This document shows positions 6,713-15,459 of a DNA stretch of 64,000 bases, in pieces; position 1 is the first letter of the stretch, and every line of letters begins with the position of its first letter. The position numbers and the translations under genes are program-made. The DNA is from Shewanella violacea DSS12 (GTDB lineage Bacteria; Pseudomonadota; Gammaproteobacteria; Enterobacterales; Shewanellaceae). The DNA is taken from assembly GCF_000091325.1 (NCBI RefSeq), contig NC_014012.1:1550001-1614000 (forward strand), written 5' to 3'. The notes under the pieces are model-generated. The model had not been told where the DNA came from and did no database searches. It saw only the letters and a program-made list of their open reading frames with translations.

Positions 6713-8557
6713 TTGAGAAAATTGTTAATAAAGCTGAGCCTATTTTTTAGAAAAGTCCTGCTATTATCATTTTTTTCTATAGTACTGCCGTTACCAGTTC
6801 AGAGCTTAGAGTTAGATGAATTGGATGATTTTTTGACAATAATGGAGGGGAAGAGAACTCAAGACCCTCAATTTGTTGTAGATTCACTTAAAGAAATAGA
6901 CTCGATATCAGAGACCATGAGTGAAGAGCAAAAGTATCGAACGATATTGCTTCAAGCACACTCTTTAGGTATGAATGATAATGTTGATAAGGCAATTGAT
7001 TTATTAGTTTTTAACTTAAAAACTTTTCCTTCCACTAAGTTAAGCTTTTATCGAACAAGAATGCTTGGTTTACTTGCGAATACATACTCTTTTAATAATG
7101 AATTTTCCAAGTCTTTTCAAACACTACGAGAGTTACTCCCCCTATTAACTGACATTGATGATATTGAAAGTGAAATATCCGGATATAGGTTGGCAGTTGA
7201 ATTGTTTGGTGAAGTACAGATGAAGAGAGAAGCTCTGAATTATGCCAATATTATTTATAGTGAATTCGATAAGGTATTGATAGAAAGAGATAAATGTTTT
7301 ATTTCTTTCAACTATGCAGAGAGTTTTTCTGATGTGTATGGCTCCTCACAAAATAGATGGTCAGAGGTCGAAACTCTATATCAAAATGCCTTTGTATTCT
7401 GTGAAGCTGCTAATGAGAAAATGGTTATGGCTGGCGCAACTCTCGGCCAAGCAAAGATTTTAATTAATAGAGAGTCTTTTTTTCAGGCTAAGAGCTTAAT
7501 CAAATATGCATTAGATTTATCATCATCGATCCCTTATCCATTGGATATGGCTGAGGCATATCTTTTACTTGCCAAAATCGAAGTGCATGATAGTCGGCTT
7601 CATCTTGGAGTTGGCTTACTCAACAAAGCTTTGGATATAGGGTTAACGATTGATGATAGTCAATTGCTATCTAAAATATATAAACCCTTAGCAGAGTTAA
7701 GTGAACAGCTAGGCCAAAATGATAAAGCACTAGAGTACTTAAAGCTCTATCAAGAACATTATTCAAAAATATTGGGCGAAACCCAAAGTAAAATTATTGC
7801 CTTCGAGACAAGTAAACTCGATTATCTTGAGAAAGAACGCCAAATTCGTTATCTCAACAAAGACCGTGAACTCTATACGGCTAAAGCTGCTTTGACTGAA
7901 TTACAACGTAGTAATGAGCGCATGATGAATACGCTGATTTTCGGTGGCCTAATTATCTTAGCCATTTTCGCTGCAGTGATGGCCATGCAGAAGCGTAAAT
8001 ATAAAATGTTAGCTCAGCACGATGCATTGACGGGGATCTTCAATCGCGGTACGGCGCAGAATATTGCCGAGAACAGTTTTATCAAGGCTGCTTCGAAGAG
8101 AGAAATGTTTAGTGTCATCATGTTCGACCTGGATTTCTTTAAGCGCATCAATGATAACTATGGTCACGGCACCGGAGATTGGGTGTTAAAGAAGGTGGCG
8201 GATATGATCAATAAAGCCAGTCGAAGCGATGACATTTTTGCACGTTTCGGCGGTGAGGAGTTTGCCCTGTTTCTGCCTGATACTGACGAAGCTAAAGCCA
8301 ATGCCATGGCTGAGGAGTATCGTCGCATTATTGAGTCCATAGAAACCAAGTTTTCAGGTCACAGCTTTGCAATAACGGCAAGCTTTGGTGTCACAAGCAG
8401 TGGTGAAGATGATTTGAGCTTAGATCCCTTGCTACATAGAGCCGATATCGCCATGTATCACTCTAAAGAGCTAGGGCGTAACTGTGTCACTGCTTATAGG
8501 CCCGAAATTGAGCTGAGTCGTTCAGGGTATCAAAAGAGTAAGATGGCATTCGGTTAG
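6713..8557 (+). CDS. Membrane TPR-GGDEF diguanylate cyclase
   Basis: The protein of about 614 residues has an N-terminal signal peptide or anchor, a sensory region of TPR-like helices (about 30-370), a coiled coil, one membrane span (about 406-425) and a C-terminal GGDEF domain. The active site reads GGEEF (about 513-517). The inhibitory RxxD site (RSDD) lies exactly five residues before it, so an active, product-inhibited cyclic-di-GMP synthase is expected. The start chosen is TTG at 6713, preceded by AGGA at 9 bp, which yields a clean signal peptide. A GTG at 6677 in frame has no ribosome-binding site. It lies 96 bp after the borosin precursor on the same strand and may be co-transcribed, as no terminator is visible between them. 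Confidence 0.9.
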   Translation: MRKLLIKLSLFFRKVLLLSFFSIVLPLPVQSLELDELDDFLTIMEGKRTQDPQFVVDSLKEIDSISETMSEEQKYRTILLQAHSLGMNDNVDKAIDLLVFNLKTFPSTKLSFYRTRMLGLLANTYSFNNEFSKSFQTLRELLPLLTDIDDIESEISGYRLAVELFGEVQMKREALNYANIIYSEFDKVLIERDKCFISFNYAESFSDVYGSSQNRWSEVETLYQNAFVFCEAANEKMVMAGATLGQAKILINRESFFQAKSLIKYALDLSSSIPYPLDMAEAYLLLAKIEVHDSRLHLGVGLLNKALDIGLTIDDSQLLSKIYKPLAELSEQLGQNDKALEYLKLYQEHYSKILGETQSKIIAFETSKLDYLEKERQIRYLNKDRELYTAKAALTELQRSNERMMNTLIFGGLIILAIFAAVMAMQKRKYKMLAQHDALTGIFNRGTAQNIAENSFIKAASKREMFSVIMFDLDFFKRINDNYGHGTGDWVLKKVADMINKASRSDDIFARFGGEEFALFLPDTDEAKANAMAEEYRRIIESIETKFSGHSFAITASFGVTSSGEDDLSLDPLLHRADIAMYHSKELGRNCVTAYRPEIELSRSGYQKSKMAFG

Positions 8558-8669
8558 TGGTTTAGCTTCATGGCTTGGATTAACGGCTCGGGTTTGCAGC
8601 TTAATTTCACAATAAAATAGGATTTGATAGAAAGCGCTTTTAAGGCGATAGGGCATTGAGACACTTTTG

Positions 8670-8760
8670 CCTTACAGCCTTACAGCCTTACAGCCTTACA
8701 GCCTTACAGCCTTACAGCCTTACAGCCTTACAGCCTTACAGCCTTACAGCCTTACAGCCT
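8670..8760 (+). repeat. 8-bp minisatellite (CCTTACAG) x 11
   Basis: About 11.4 perfect copies of an 8-bp unit lie downstream of the diguanylate cyclase gene. They are bracketed by CATTGAG (8654-8660) and its complement CTCAATG (8759-8765). There is no reading frame across it. Copy number probably varies between isolates. Confidence 0.95.
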
Positions 8761-9439
8761 CAATGTCTCCCAGCTTTCTCGCTTCCATCTTCCTAGCTTC
8801 TAGTTCTCTAGAATTTGAGCATTTTTTAATGTTTTTATAAGTTTTTTTCCGATTTAACCAATGTTTTTTACCTTGTTGATCGACAAACAAAAGTCAGCGC
8901 TTGCTACCGGCTGCTCGGATGCCAGCTTGTTGTATTAACGTTTTCGTAAACGTCAAATTAAAACAAACGTTTAATTCATAGTCTCTTGGAGATGAATATA
9001 AAGTATTGAAATAATTATAGATCTACTTTTTCCTTATTGGCTGATCTAAAACAGGAGATGATTTTTGTATTTTTAGAGTCTTAGTTGTTGGTGTATCTGA
9101 ATTGTTACTTAGTGGAATATTATTACGTAATTTATTGCCGGGTTGGGTCTGTGGTCAATTTTTCAGACCACTTAATCACTTTGCGAGCTGTCTTCTTTTT
9201 TATGATTTTAATATCTATAAATTACATCTACTTAAGTCTTATTGGTGGATGGTTTAGTTGATTGTTAGCAGTCACTTTTATTTAGTCAGAGGTTTGAGTG
9301 TGCACTTGCTTAGCATTGCAAATGACCTTTTTTGTTAGTAGGTTTTATTACGAATTATGCTTTTATATTCGGTGAGGGCATTAGCATAAAGCGGTTGCCT
9401 TGTTGGTGAATATCACTACAGCAGATGACCTTGTGATTT
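8761..9439. other. Gene-free stretch downstream of minisatellite
   Basis: AT-rich, with no credible ORF on either strand. Small inverted repeats are seen: ACGTTT-TCGT-AAACGT near 8940-8956, and GTGGTC...GACCAC near 9150-9170. Neither is followed by a T-run. A regulatory function cannot be supported. Confidence 0.4.
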
Positions 9440-9521
9440 TTCAAACTTACTTGAATAGGATTTTAAAACCAGTTTAGCTGGGGATTTAACTATTACAGTT
9501 TGCTGCTTTACAGCGGTTGTC

Positions 9522-9558
9522 CCCGTGCAGTATTCCTACGTGGTGCATGGGTTTTTTA
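9522..9558 (+). terminator. Rho-independent terminator
   Basis: CCCGTGCA (9522-9529) pairs over eight positions, one G-U, with TGCATGGG (9544-9551), followed by TTTTTTATT. Confidence 0.75.
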
Positions 9559-9623
9559 TTCAACTTTATGCAAGATTAATACTTTAAACAATAACATTGC
9601 TACGACAGTGTTTGCTTGTGTTT

Positions 9624-9650
9624 GCGGCTCAATCGAGCCGCATTTTTTTA
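9624..9650 (+). terminator. Rho-independent terminator
   Basis: Perfect 7-bp GC-rich stem GCGGCTC-AATC-GAGCCGC followed by A and seven T. No protein-coding gene on this strand ends just before it. Confidence 0.85.
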
Positions 9651-9944
9651 CCTGTTATTTAGCCATCATCTATGTGTTTCTTCCATCAGCTATTTATATC
9701 TCTTATGCCGATTGGTCTTGAATGGTATTACCCCAATCTCAACAGCTAGAAGATGTAGTTATTGGATAGGCAATAAATGAGACTAGTCGATTGTAAATTA
9801 TACAGTTTCGGTGTTTTACTCAAGATAGGTTATGTTTATTGATGTTATTTGTGTTAACTGTGTTATAAGTTTTTGTGCCTATACTTTAGAAGTAGGTAAA
9901 AGCTTATTTCAATCCTTTATAAGAATTTATAAGAAGAGAGCGAT

Positions 9945-11429
9945 TTGAATTCCCAAACACAGAGTCAAATTCAGGTTAAATCGAAAGGAGTCGATTACTG
10001 GACTAAGCGCATAAGCGATCAGGAGATGCCGGCATTATGCTCTACAGTTAAAACACTGGAGAAGTTGGCAAAAGACGACGTCTCTTCCCTTGGATTACTG
10101 GGGAAGAGCGTGATGCACGATAATGCATTGACCTCTCGAATATTAAGAGTGGCAAATAGTGCCACGTACAATAAAAGCCAGAACCAGGTGACGACCGTGA
10201 GTCGTGCTACCGTAGTGTTAGGTTTCGATACCATACGTAATATCTGTATTACCGCTAAATTACTCAGTAGCTTACTAGAATCAAAAGGCTTGTCTGAGCC
10301 CGTATATCAAAGACTTATTAAGTTGATGGCGCGTGCTTTTCAGGCGGCAATGTTAGCCAAGATGATGCTCAGAGATCATGATGAAGAGTTGCAGGAGGAG
10401 GTATTTATCGCATCCTTACTGTATCACTTAGGTGAAAGCGCTTTTTGGAGTACAGGCTGTGATGAGGCGGTTGAGCTTGATGCCGCGATACTGCAGTGTG
10501 GTGATATCAAACAAGAGAAAGGCATCATTCGTGAGATGTTAGGTACTTCCTTCAATAAGCTGTCTTTGGGTATCGCACGCAGTTGGGGACTGGGAGATGT
10601 GTTACTTAAGTCTCTTAGTAATCCCGATGAGCGTACTCCAGAGATCCGCAGTATTTACCTGGCTAATCAAATCAGTGAGCTCTTGGCCCAGGAAAACCCG
10701 GCGCCTGAAGATTTACAACTTAGGCTAATGCAAGCTGCAAAAATGTTGAACATAGAGGTTGATGAACTAAAGCTTCGCATGGTTCGCTGTAGCAAGGCTA
10801 CGAAAAAATTAGCCGAGGCCTATGGCGCTAAGGTGCTTATAGAGCATCTGCCTAATCCCATGCATCTTAAGAAAGATTTGCTTACCGAAATAAATGAGCC
10901 CTTGGTTCGTATGCCGAACATGATGTTACAGTTGAAGAAGTTACGTGAGCTGACGGATTGTGCCATAAACAAATCTGACTTTAATAAGGTGATCACCACC
11001 ACGTTAGAGGGTCTGTTAGATGGAGTCGGTGTGGACCGTTGTGGTGTCTTATTGTTATCCCCTAATCGTAAGCGGCTGCAGCCACGTATTGCATTAGGCG
11101 AAGGGGCTGAGCAGATGAAGACAGAGTTTATTATCACGCTAGAACAGCCTCAATGCCTATTCTGTGACAGTATCGAACACAAGCAGGCCATGTTTGTCGA
11201 CGATCCAAGCTCCCCCAAATGGCGACTGTATATGGATCCAGATCTGAAAAGCAAAACATCAGCAACAGGCTTCATGATCGCTCCCTTGGTGATAGATCAA
11301 AAAGTGATAGGTATGATCTATGCGGACCGCGCGACCTCTGAGCGTAAATTGACTCTGATAGAGTTTGATAATTTCACTCACTTCGCGCAACTTGCCAATG
11401 TCTGTCTCTCTGCATCTATGGGGCATTAG
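9945..11429 (+). CDS. HDOD-GAF signalling protein
   Basis: This 494-residue cytoplasmic protein has an HDOD domain (about 25-230; LGKSVMHDNALTSRILRVANSATY and VLGFDTIRN are typical) and a C-terminal GAF-like domain (about 330-490; TTTLEGLLDGVGVDRCGVLLL, IAPLVIDQKVIGMIYAD). HDOD proteins are HD-domain relatives without the catalytic residues and usually serve in chemotaxis, c-di-GMP or stress signalling. The partner here is unknown. The start is a TTG at 9945 preceded by AAGAAGAGAG. It stands alone, ended by a strong hairpin at 11464. Confidence 0.85.
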   Translation: MNSQTQSQIQVKSKGVDYWTKRISDQEMPALCSTVKTLEKLAKDDVSSLGLLGKSVMHDNALTSRILRVANSATYNKSQNQVTTVSRATVVLGFDTIRNICITAKLLSSLLESKGLSEPVYQRLIKLMARAFQAAMLAKMMLRDHDEELQEEVFIASLLYHLGESAFWSTGCDEAVELDAAILQCGDIKQEKGIIREMLGTSFNKLSLGIARSWGLGDVLLKSLSNPDERTPEIRSIYLANQISELLAQENPAPEDLQLRLMQAAKMLNIEVDELKLRMVRCSKATKKLAEAYGAKVLIEHLPNPMHLKKDLLTEINEPLVRMPNMMLQLKKLRELTDCAINKSDFNKVITTTLEGLLDGVGVDRCGVLLLSPNRKRLQPRIALGEGAEQMKTEFIITLEQPQCLFCDSIEHKQAMFVDDPSSPKWRLYMDPDLKSKTSATGFMIAPLVIDQKVIGMIYADRATSERKLTLIEFDNFTHFAQLANVCLSASMGH

Positions 11430-11463
11430 GCTCGAGCATCAATTTACGCAGTACGAGTTCCTA

Positions 11464-11511
11464 GGTTCGAGGGACTAGTTCCTAGGAACTCATCCCTCGA
11501 ACCTTCTTTTA
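11464..11511 (+). terminator. Nested hairpin terminator after HDOD gene
   Basis: GGTTCGAGGGA (11464-11474) pairs with TCCCTCGAACC (11493-11503), followed by TTCTTTTA. The loop itself is the palindrome AGTTCCTAGGAACT (11477-11490). It lies between convergent genes and may act in both directions. Confidence 0.8.
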
Positions 11512-11512
11512 T

Positions 11513-12106
11513 CTACTTCTCTGACTTAATCCTTGCCGTTATCTCTTTAGCTATCTCATTAGGGATGGGAAAACTTAGGTGATACTGGGCAATTTTCCAG
11601 CCGCTTTCTGTCTGGATGAGAGTGCCAGTTCCACGAGCAATACCGTAGGAGGCACTGTCGAGTAGCTCATCGAACATCAATACTGGGTCATTGTTTTGAG
11701 TTTTAATCGACACAAACATCCGGCTTTTAGCTGTGTACTCCCAGCCTTTTGTCGGGCGGGCGTAGCCTTCAAATTCTGCCATGCTCCAATGCTCAGTGGC
11801 ATCGGTGCCGATAAATATCGCTGCTGGCAAGTACAGACTGAAATAGGTGTCCCAATCGGCTTGTGTGGCCGCTTGATGTAGCTTGTCTAATACAGCAGCC
11901 GCTTTAGGGAAAGGTTTACTGGTGTTGTCTTTTGTTAACTGAGGAGCCGTTACTTGAGCTGCATAGGCTTGGACTGTTACTAAGCTAGCACTGGCTATAA
12001 CGGTTAATGCTATAACCGATGCCTTAAATAATGTGTTAGCTGACGATACCGAAATGGATCTATTGTCATTCTTAGCTTGAATGAGTGTATTTTCTAGTCT
12101 TGCCAT
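11513..12106 (-). CDS. Exported SnoaL/NTF2-like protein (DUF4440-like)
   Basis: This 197-residue protein has an NTF2-like (SnoaL_3/DUF4440) domain over about residues 65-190: LHQAATQADWDTYFSLYLPAAIFIGTDATEHW and SGWKIAQYHLSFPIPNE are typical. The fold binds small ligands or acts as an isomerase-like cone, and function cannot be assigned from sequence. A hydrophobic stretch at about 30-48 ending VQAYAA suggests a signal peptide, but with an unusually long N-terminal region of about 28 residues. An internal start may be correct. Monocistronic, convergent with the HDOD gene. Confidence 0.75.
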   Translation of the reverse strand: MARLENTLIQAKNDNRSISVSSANTLFKASVIALTVIASASLVTVQAYAAQVTAPQLTKDNTSKPFPKAAAVLDKLHQAATQADWDTYFSLYLPAAIFIGTDATEHWSMAEFEGYARPTKGWEYTAKSRMFVSIKTQNNDPVLMFDELLDSASYGIARGTGTLIQTESGWKIAQYHLSFPIPNEIAKEITARIKSEK

Positions 12107-12254
12107 GGTGACCTCTTTGTTATTATTTTAGCTTTATTATTCAAGTATTATTATTCGGACTTCTGTTTTAGTCTTACCAGATTAAACAGGATTCAGCCCA
12201 AAAGCATGCCGGAAAGACGAGGGTCATATCAAACTTAAAACTTAAAACTTTGGT

Positions 12255-13079
12255 TCAATGCCAATTCACTGGATCTAATTTAAAAAACAGGCTGAGTTCT
12301 TGATAGAGTTCTCGGTGATATTGATAGAAGTCATCGGGTCGCTCGAAGAACACCTCGGTGATCACCGCAAAAAACTCGGCTGGGTTAGTGGCTCCATAAT
12401 AACTAAAGAGTGAAGGGATATCTTGCTCGGCGCTACGTTGCAGGGTTTCAAATTCCTGGCTGAGTATTTTAGACCAGGCTGAGTAATCACTCACTCTATC
12501 TAATATGGGAGCGCCGTTGGCGTTGCCATCTTCCTGATCCAGCTGATGTGCAAACTCATGTATGACCACATTGCTACCATCAACCGGGTTAGCAGCATCA
12601 GCTTGAGCCGTCTGCCAAGATAAGACGACCTTGCCATTTTGCCAGGACTCACCGGATAGTAGGCGTTGGCGATCACTCACTACACCACCACTTCTGTGTT
12701 CCTGATTATTGACAAAAAATACCGAAGGGTAGACTAAGATCTGTTTGAGTTTCGGATAGTAGTCGGTAGTTCTATTCAGTAGTAGCAAGCAGGCCTGTGC
12801 CGCTATGGTGACACGCACCTCATCATCGATAATGATGCCATCGCAACCGACAAACTCTTTTTCAGACAGGAAGACCTGGATATGCTTCTTAAGCTGTAAT
12901 TGCAGATCTGTGGGCAGAGAGCGAAAGTAGGGCATACGTCTCTTGAGGATCTCTCGCCATGCTCTGGGAAAGGGCGCTTGTGTGATCCGCTGGCGACTAT
13001 GAGCTATACGCCAGTTGCGAGAGACAATCCAGCCTATGGCGACCAATGAGATTAAGCTAACGAGAAATATGGCGAGCAT
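12255..13079 (-). CDS. mtfA: MtfA-type zinc metallopeptidase (M90)
   Basis: This 274-residue protein of the MtfA/YeeI peptidase M90 family carries the zincin motif HEFAH at 174-178. A downstream glutamate lies in TNPAEFFAVITEVFFE, the third-ligand region of this family. The LLSGESWQNGKVVLSW segment before the motif is also conserved. E. coli MtfA binds the repressor Mlc, controls the glucose phosphotransferase gene, and is an aminopeptidase. An N-terminal membrane span (about 2-20) is present, unlike E. coli MtfA, which suggests anchoring facing the cytoplasm. No operon partner is evident. Confidence 0.92.
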   Translation of the reverse strand: MLAIFLVSLISLVAIGWIVSRNWRIAHSRQRITQAPFPRAWREILKRRMPYFRSLPTDLQLQLKKHIQVFLSEKEFVGCDGIIIDDEVRVTIAAQACLLLLNRTTDYYPKLKQILVYPSVFFVNNQEHRSGGVVSDRQRLLSGESWQNGKVVLSWQTAQADAANPVDGSNVVIHEFAHQLDQEDGNANGAPILDRVSDYSAWSKILSQEFETLQRSAEQDIPSLFSYYGATNPAEFFAVITEVFFERPDDFYQYHRELYQELSLFFKLDPVNWH

Positions 13080-13267
13080 AATTACCTTATATTTATCTGT
13101 TCCTGATATCTAATATATTAAATAGGGGTGAATAGTGCGATTTTCAATCATAGATTGAATTTATTGATGGGATAAACAACAAAGAAAAAATGCCGACAGC
13201 CCGGAAAGTACTCTTTGGGAAAAGAAAGCTGTCAGCTAAGGTTGGGAGAAACGGTTAAACAGGGTCA

Positions 13268-13759
13268 CTAATCGGCTATAATATAAGCTTCCTTTTGTTT
13301 ACGTTCACTCTCATTGAGTGAATAGTGATGTTCAATGAGAAAACGTATGAGTTTAGATTTAGCAACATCACAGCCACTGGCTATTTCAGCAAGATGAGAG
13401 ATAGCCGATTCACTCAAGGTAAAGGTGGCTTTCCTGTATGGTTCATCGCCTTTATCTAATTTGAGTGCTGTTTTATTGGGACTCCTTTGCTTCTTTGGCT
13501 GTGCCGATTTGAACTTTTTAGCTTCAGAACGTACAGGTTTTGATTGCATAGGAATCGAATCTGGAACAGTAAATCTAGCTGCTAGATCCATGATGTCTTC
13601 CATGGTTGGGTCGTTGGTATTGTGACCCGCCGCATACAAGCTGGCATCATCGATAAAGTCATCAATCAGGGCATCGAGAGATATTTGTATAGGTCTCTTT
13701 TTATCGCTACCCGCTGAGTTAGACTGCGTAGAGTTTTTCTTGAGATCGGCCAGACCCAT
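13268..13759 (-). CDS. Ribbon-helix-helix-like partner of ParA
   Basis: This 163-residue protein has a disordered, lysine-rich middle (about 75-105) and a C-terminal ribbon-helix-helix-like segment (about 112-145; KATFTLSESAISHLAEIASGC and SKLIRFLIEHHY). It is probably the DNA-binding, ParB-like partner of the ATPase encoded just upstream. The two genes overlap by 41 bp and so are translationally coupled. The chosen ATG at 13759 has GAGGG at 6 bp. An ATG two codons earlier would place that motif against the start codon. Its DNA target is unknown, but a pair of 14-bp direct repeats upstream of parA is a candidate. Confidence 0.7.
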   Translation of the reverse strand: MGLADLKKNSTQSNSAGSDKKRPIQISLDALIDDFIDDASLYAAGHNTNDPTMEDIMDLAARFTVPDSIPMQSKPVRSEAKKFKSAQPKKQRSPNKTALKLDKGDEPYRKATFTLSESAISHLAEIASGCDVAKSKLIRFLIEHHYSLNESERKQKEAYIIAD

Positions 13760-14471
13760 ACTCATCCCTCATGGAGTTAATCTTGTTCAAATGTTTTGCC
13801 GCGATGCGGTTTCTGATTTCGGTGGCATTCTTGGCTTGCAGCATTTCGCAGGCGATGCCGCGCATCTCATTGGCTGCTTTACCCTGAGGCTCTATCTCTA
13901 TCACAGATAAGCCTGATTCTTCGCTGTCATCATAAATGTTACGGCTATAAGTAATGGCATCTAGTACATTGATATCATATGTTCGACACACTTCTTTGGC
14001 TTCTAAGATACGGTTTGACTGATTAGGCAGGCTAGGACATTGAGTGATCACGAAGGAGGCACGCATCTTGGGATTGATCATCATACAGGTCGCGACTATG
14101 TCATCCATATGGCTCACCGTTTTCAAATCCCGGCGTTTGGGCCTAAGTGGCATAAGCACATGTGAAGCCACTGACATGGTGGCACGTAGGGCCAAGTTAT
14201 CTTGCCCACCACAGTCGACGATCACGAAGTCATAGTGTTGCTCCAGGCTAAGTAAGTCATTACGTATCTTGCCATAGAGTTGCACACAGTTGATGCTGGG
14301 GAGATCCGGGTTATTGTTTCTTGCCTGGATCCAATCAGATGTGGTGCGCTGTGGATCACAGTCAACCATTATGATGGATGCACCACACTCGGCAGTTAAA
14401 AATACAGCGATATTTTGAGCTAAGCAGCTTTTGCCACTACCGCCTTTCTCGCCTCCGACTAATATGATCAT
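13719..14471 (-). CDS. parA: ParA family partition ATPase
   Basis: This 250-residue ParA/MinD-family ATPase has the deviant Walker A motif GGEKGGSGKS (signature K9, catalytic K14), Walker A' MVDCDPQ with D37/D39, and Walker B VIVDCGG (D86). There is no N-terminal HTH, as in small type Ib ParAs. Such ATPases position plasmids, chromosomes or protein cargos by moving over the nucleoid. This is not the main chromosomal parA, which would sit by the origin with parB, rsmG and mnmG. The partner downstream is a ribbon-helix-helix protein. GGGGAAA precedes the ATG. It may be a plasmid relic or a dedicated cargo system. Confidence 0.88.
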   Translation of the reverse strand: MIILVGGEKGGSGKSCLAQNIAVFLTAECGASIIMVDCDPQRTTSDWIQARNNNPDLPSINCVQLYGKIRNDLLSLEQHYDFVIVDCGGQDNLALRATMSVASHVLMPLRPKRRDLKTVSHMDDIVATCMMINPKMRASFVITQCPSLPNQSNRILEAKEVCRTYDINVLDAITYSRNIYDDSEESGLSVIEIEPQGKAANEMRGIACEMLQAKNATEIRNRIAAKHLNKINSMRDEYGSGRSQEKLYAV

Positions 14472-14488
14472 TTGTTTCCCCTTATATT

Positions 14489-14516
14489 TTAGTCACCTAA
14501 AATTAGTCGCCTAAAA
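14489..14516. repeat. Two 14-bp direct repeats before parA
   Basis: TTAGTCACCTAAAA (14489-14502) is followed head-to-tail by TTAGTCGCCTAAAA (14503-14516), with one difference. They lie 18-45 bp upstream of the parA start. Tandem 5' repeats are the usual operator or centromere sites of ribbon-helix-helix partition proteins. Confidence 0.6.
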
Positions 14517-15087
14517 TTTGTTACACAGTGTCACTTAGTGCCTGTCTTACGCTGGCTTTTATATTTAGTTCGTATTTAAGTTGAACGAGTAGATAGCGCT
14601 TCATCTTACTGCTTGCTGCTAGCGTTAATATTAATCTAGTGACTATTTAAAACCTCGTCAACATCATGATTTTTTGACGTTTTATGCTATTAATTAAAAA
14701 CATAGGTTGCGACATATATTTGACAGAACAGTGAATCCGATTGGATTTTGACGTGGCATTTGCTGGCATGGCGATGGATAGGTATATTGGAATGTTATCA
14801 GTTGGTTACGGTTTTTTTCTAGGCTTTAGTGCTGTTAGACTTGAAATATGCTTCTGTGACTGAATATTTATGCATGTATTACTGCGCCTGTATATTCCCA
14901 TTATCAACTGATAATGATTTATTTATTCGAATTTGTTATGAATGATTAATACTTCTAGGGGGTGATAATTATGGTTTCAGTGTCTTTGATAGACACATTT
15001 ATGCTGAAGGTGTGTTATTCCCTTGCGATTTACAACCTGTTCGTTATCCTGCAAAGCTCTTTTCCAAGATGACTCAGGCTCCAAAAG
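14517..15087. other. Gene-free stretch between parA and DUF3820 gene
   Basis: AT-rich, with no credible gene on either strand. A TTGACG hexamer at 14673 has no good -10 partner. A short inverted repeat AATCC-GAT-TGGATT near 14735 is too small to interpret. Confidence 0.4.
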
Positions 15088-15309
15088 ATGAATGAACAGA
15101 TGCTACTCGATGCTATTAATCAGAAAATGCCCTTTGGTAAGTATACCGGCAGAAAATTACTCGAGTTACCTGAGCCATATCTGGTTTGGTTTCACTCCAA
15201 AGGCTTTCCTCAAGGCAAGCTCGGTGAGCAGTTAGCCTTAATGTATGAAATTAAACTTAATGGCTTGGAAGAGATGCTAGAACCTCTGTTAGATACAGCT
15301 CGCAGATAA
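15088..15309 (+). CDS. DUF3820 family protein
   Basis: This 73-residue soluble protein matches the DUF3820 family of small proteins. KMPFGKYTGRKLLELPEPYLVWFHSKGFPQGKLGEQLALMYEIK is the family core, with the conserved MPFGK(Y/H)-x-G opening. The family is widespread in gammaproteobacteria, and some members have been described as quorum-sensing-regulated virulence-factor-like. No catalytic residues are evident. It is monocistronic with about 150 bp on each side. No Shine-Dalgarno sequence is strong here (AAAAGATG before the ATG). Confidence 0.8.
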   Translation: MNEQMLLDAINQKMPFGKYTGRKLLELPEPYLVWFHSKGFPQGKLGEQLALMYEIKLNGLEEMLEPLLDTARR

Positions 15310-15459
15310 GCAAACTTCCTCAAAATCACAAGATTGTTCTATTGTGAGATCTTGCTCTAAAACTTGAATTTTGGCGACGAGTTTCGTGATTTTCAGTAGA
15401 GATTTATTAGTTTCTCTATGTTTTAATGAGGCCAAGACGTAGAAATAAAAGAACCTGCA

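Larger units (their letters stand above)
9440..9650 (+). ncRNA. Candidate small RNA with tandem terminators
   Basis: Two textbook terminators (9522-9558 and 9624-9650) lie in a 1.4-kb region without a protein gene upstream on this strand. The stretch before the first contains compact hairpins (CCAG-TTTAG-CTGG near 9470, GCTG-CTTTA-CAGC near 9503). This pattern fits a short structured transcript starting around 9440-9465 and ending at 9558, with a fail-safe terminator behind it. No known sRNA family was recognised and the 5' end is a guess. The alternative is a long 3' UTR of the cyclase gene. Confidence 0.4.

Noticed and set aside
9500..9721. 73-codon ORF
   Set aside because: It spans two intrinsic terminators, has no ribosome-binding site and no protein-like composition.
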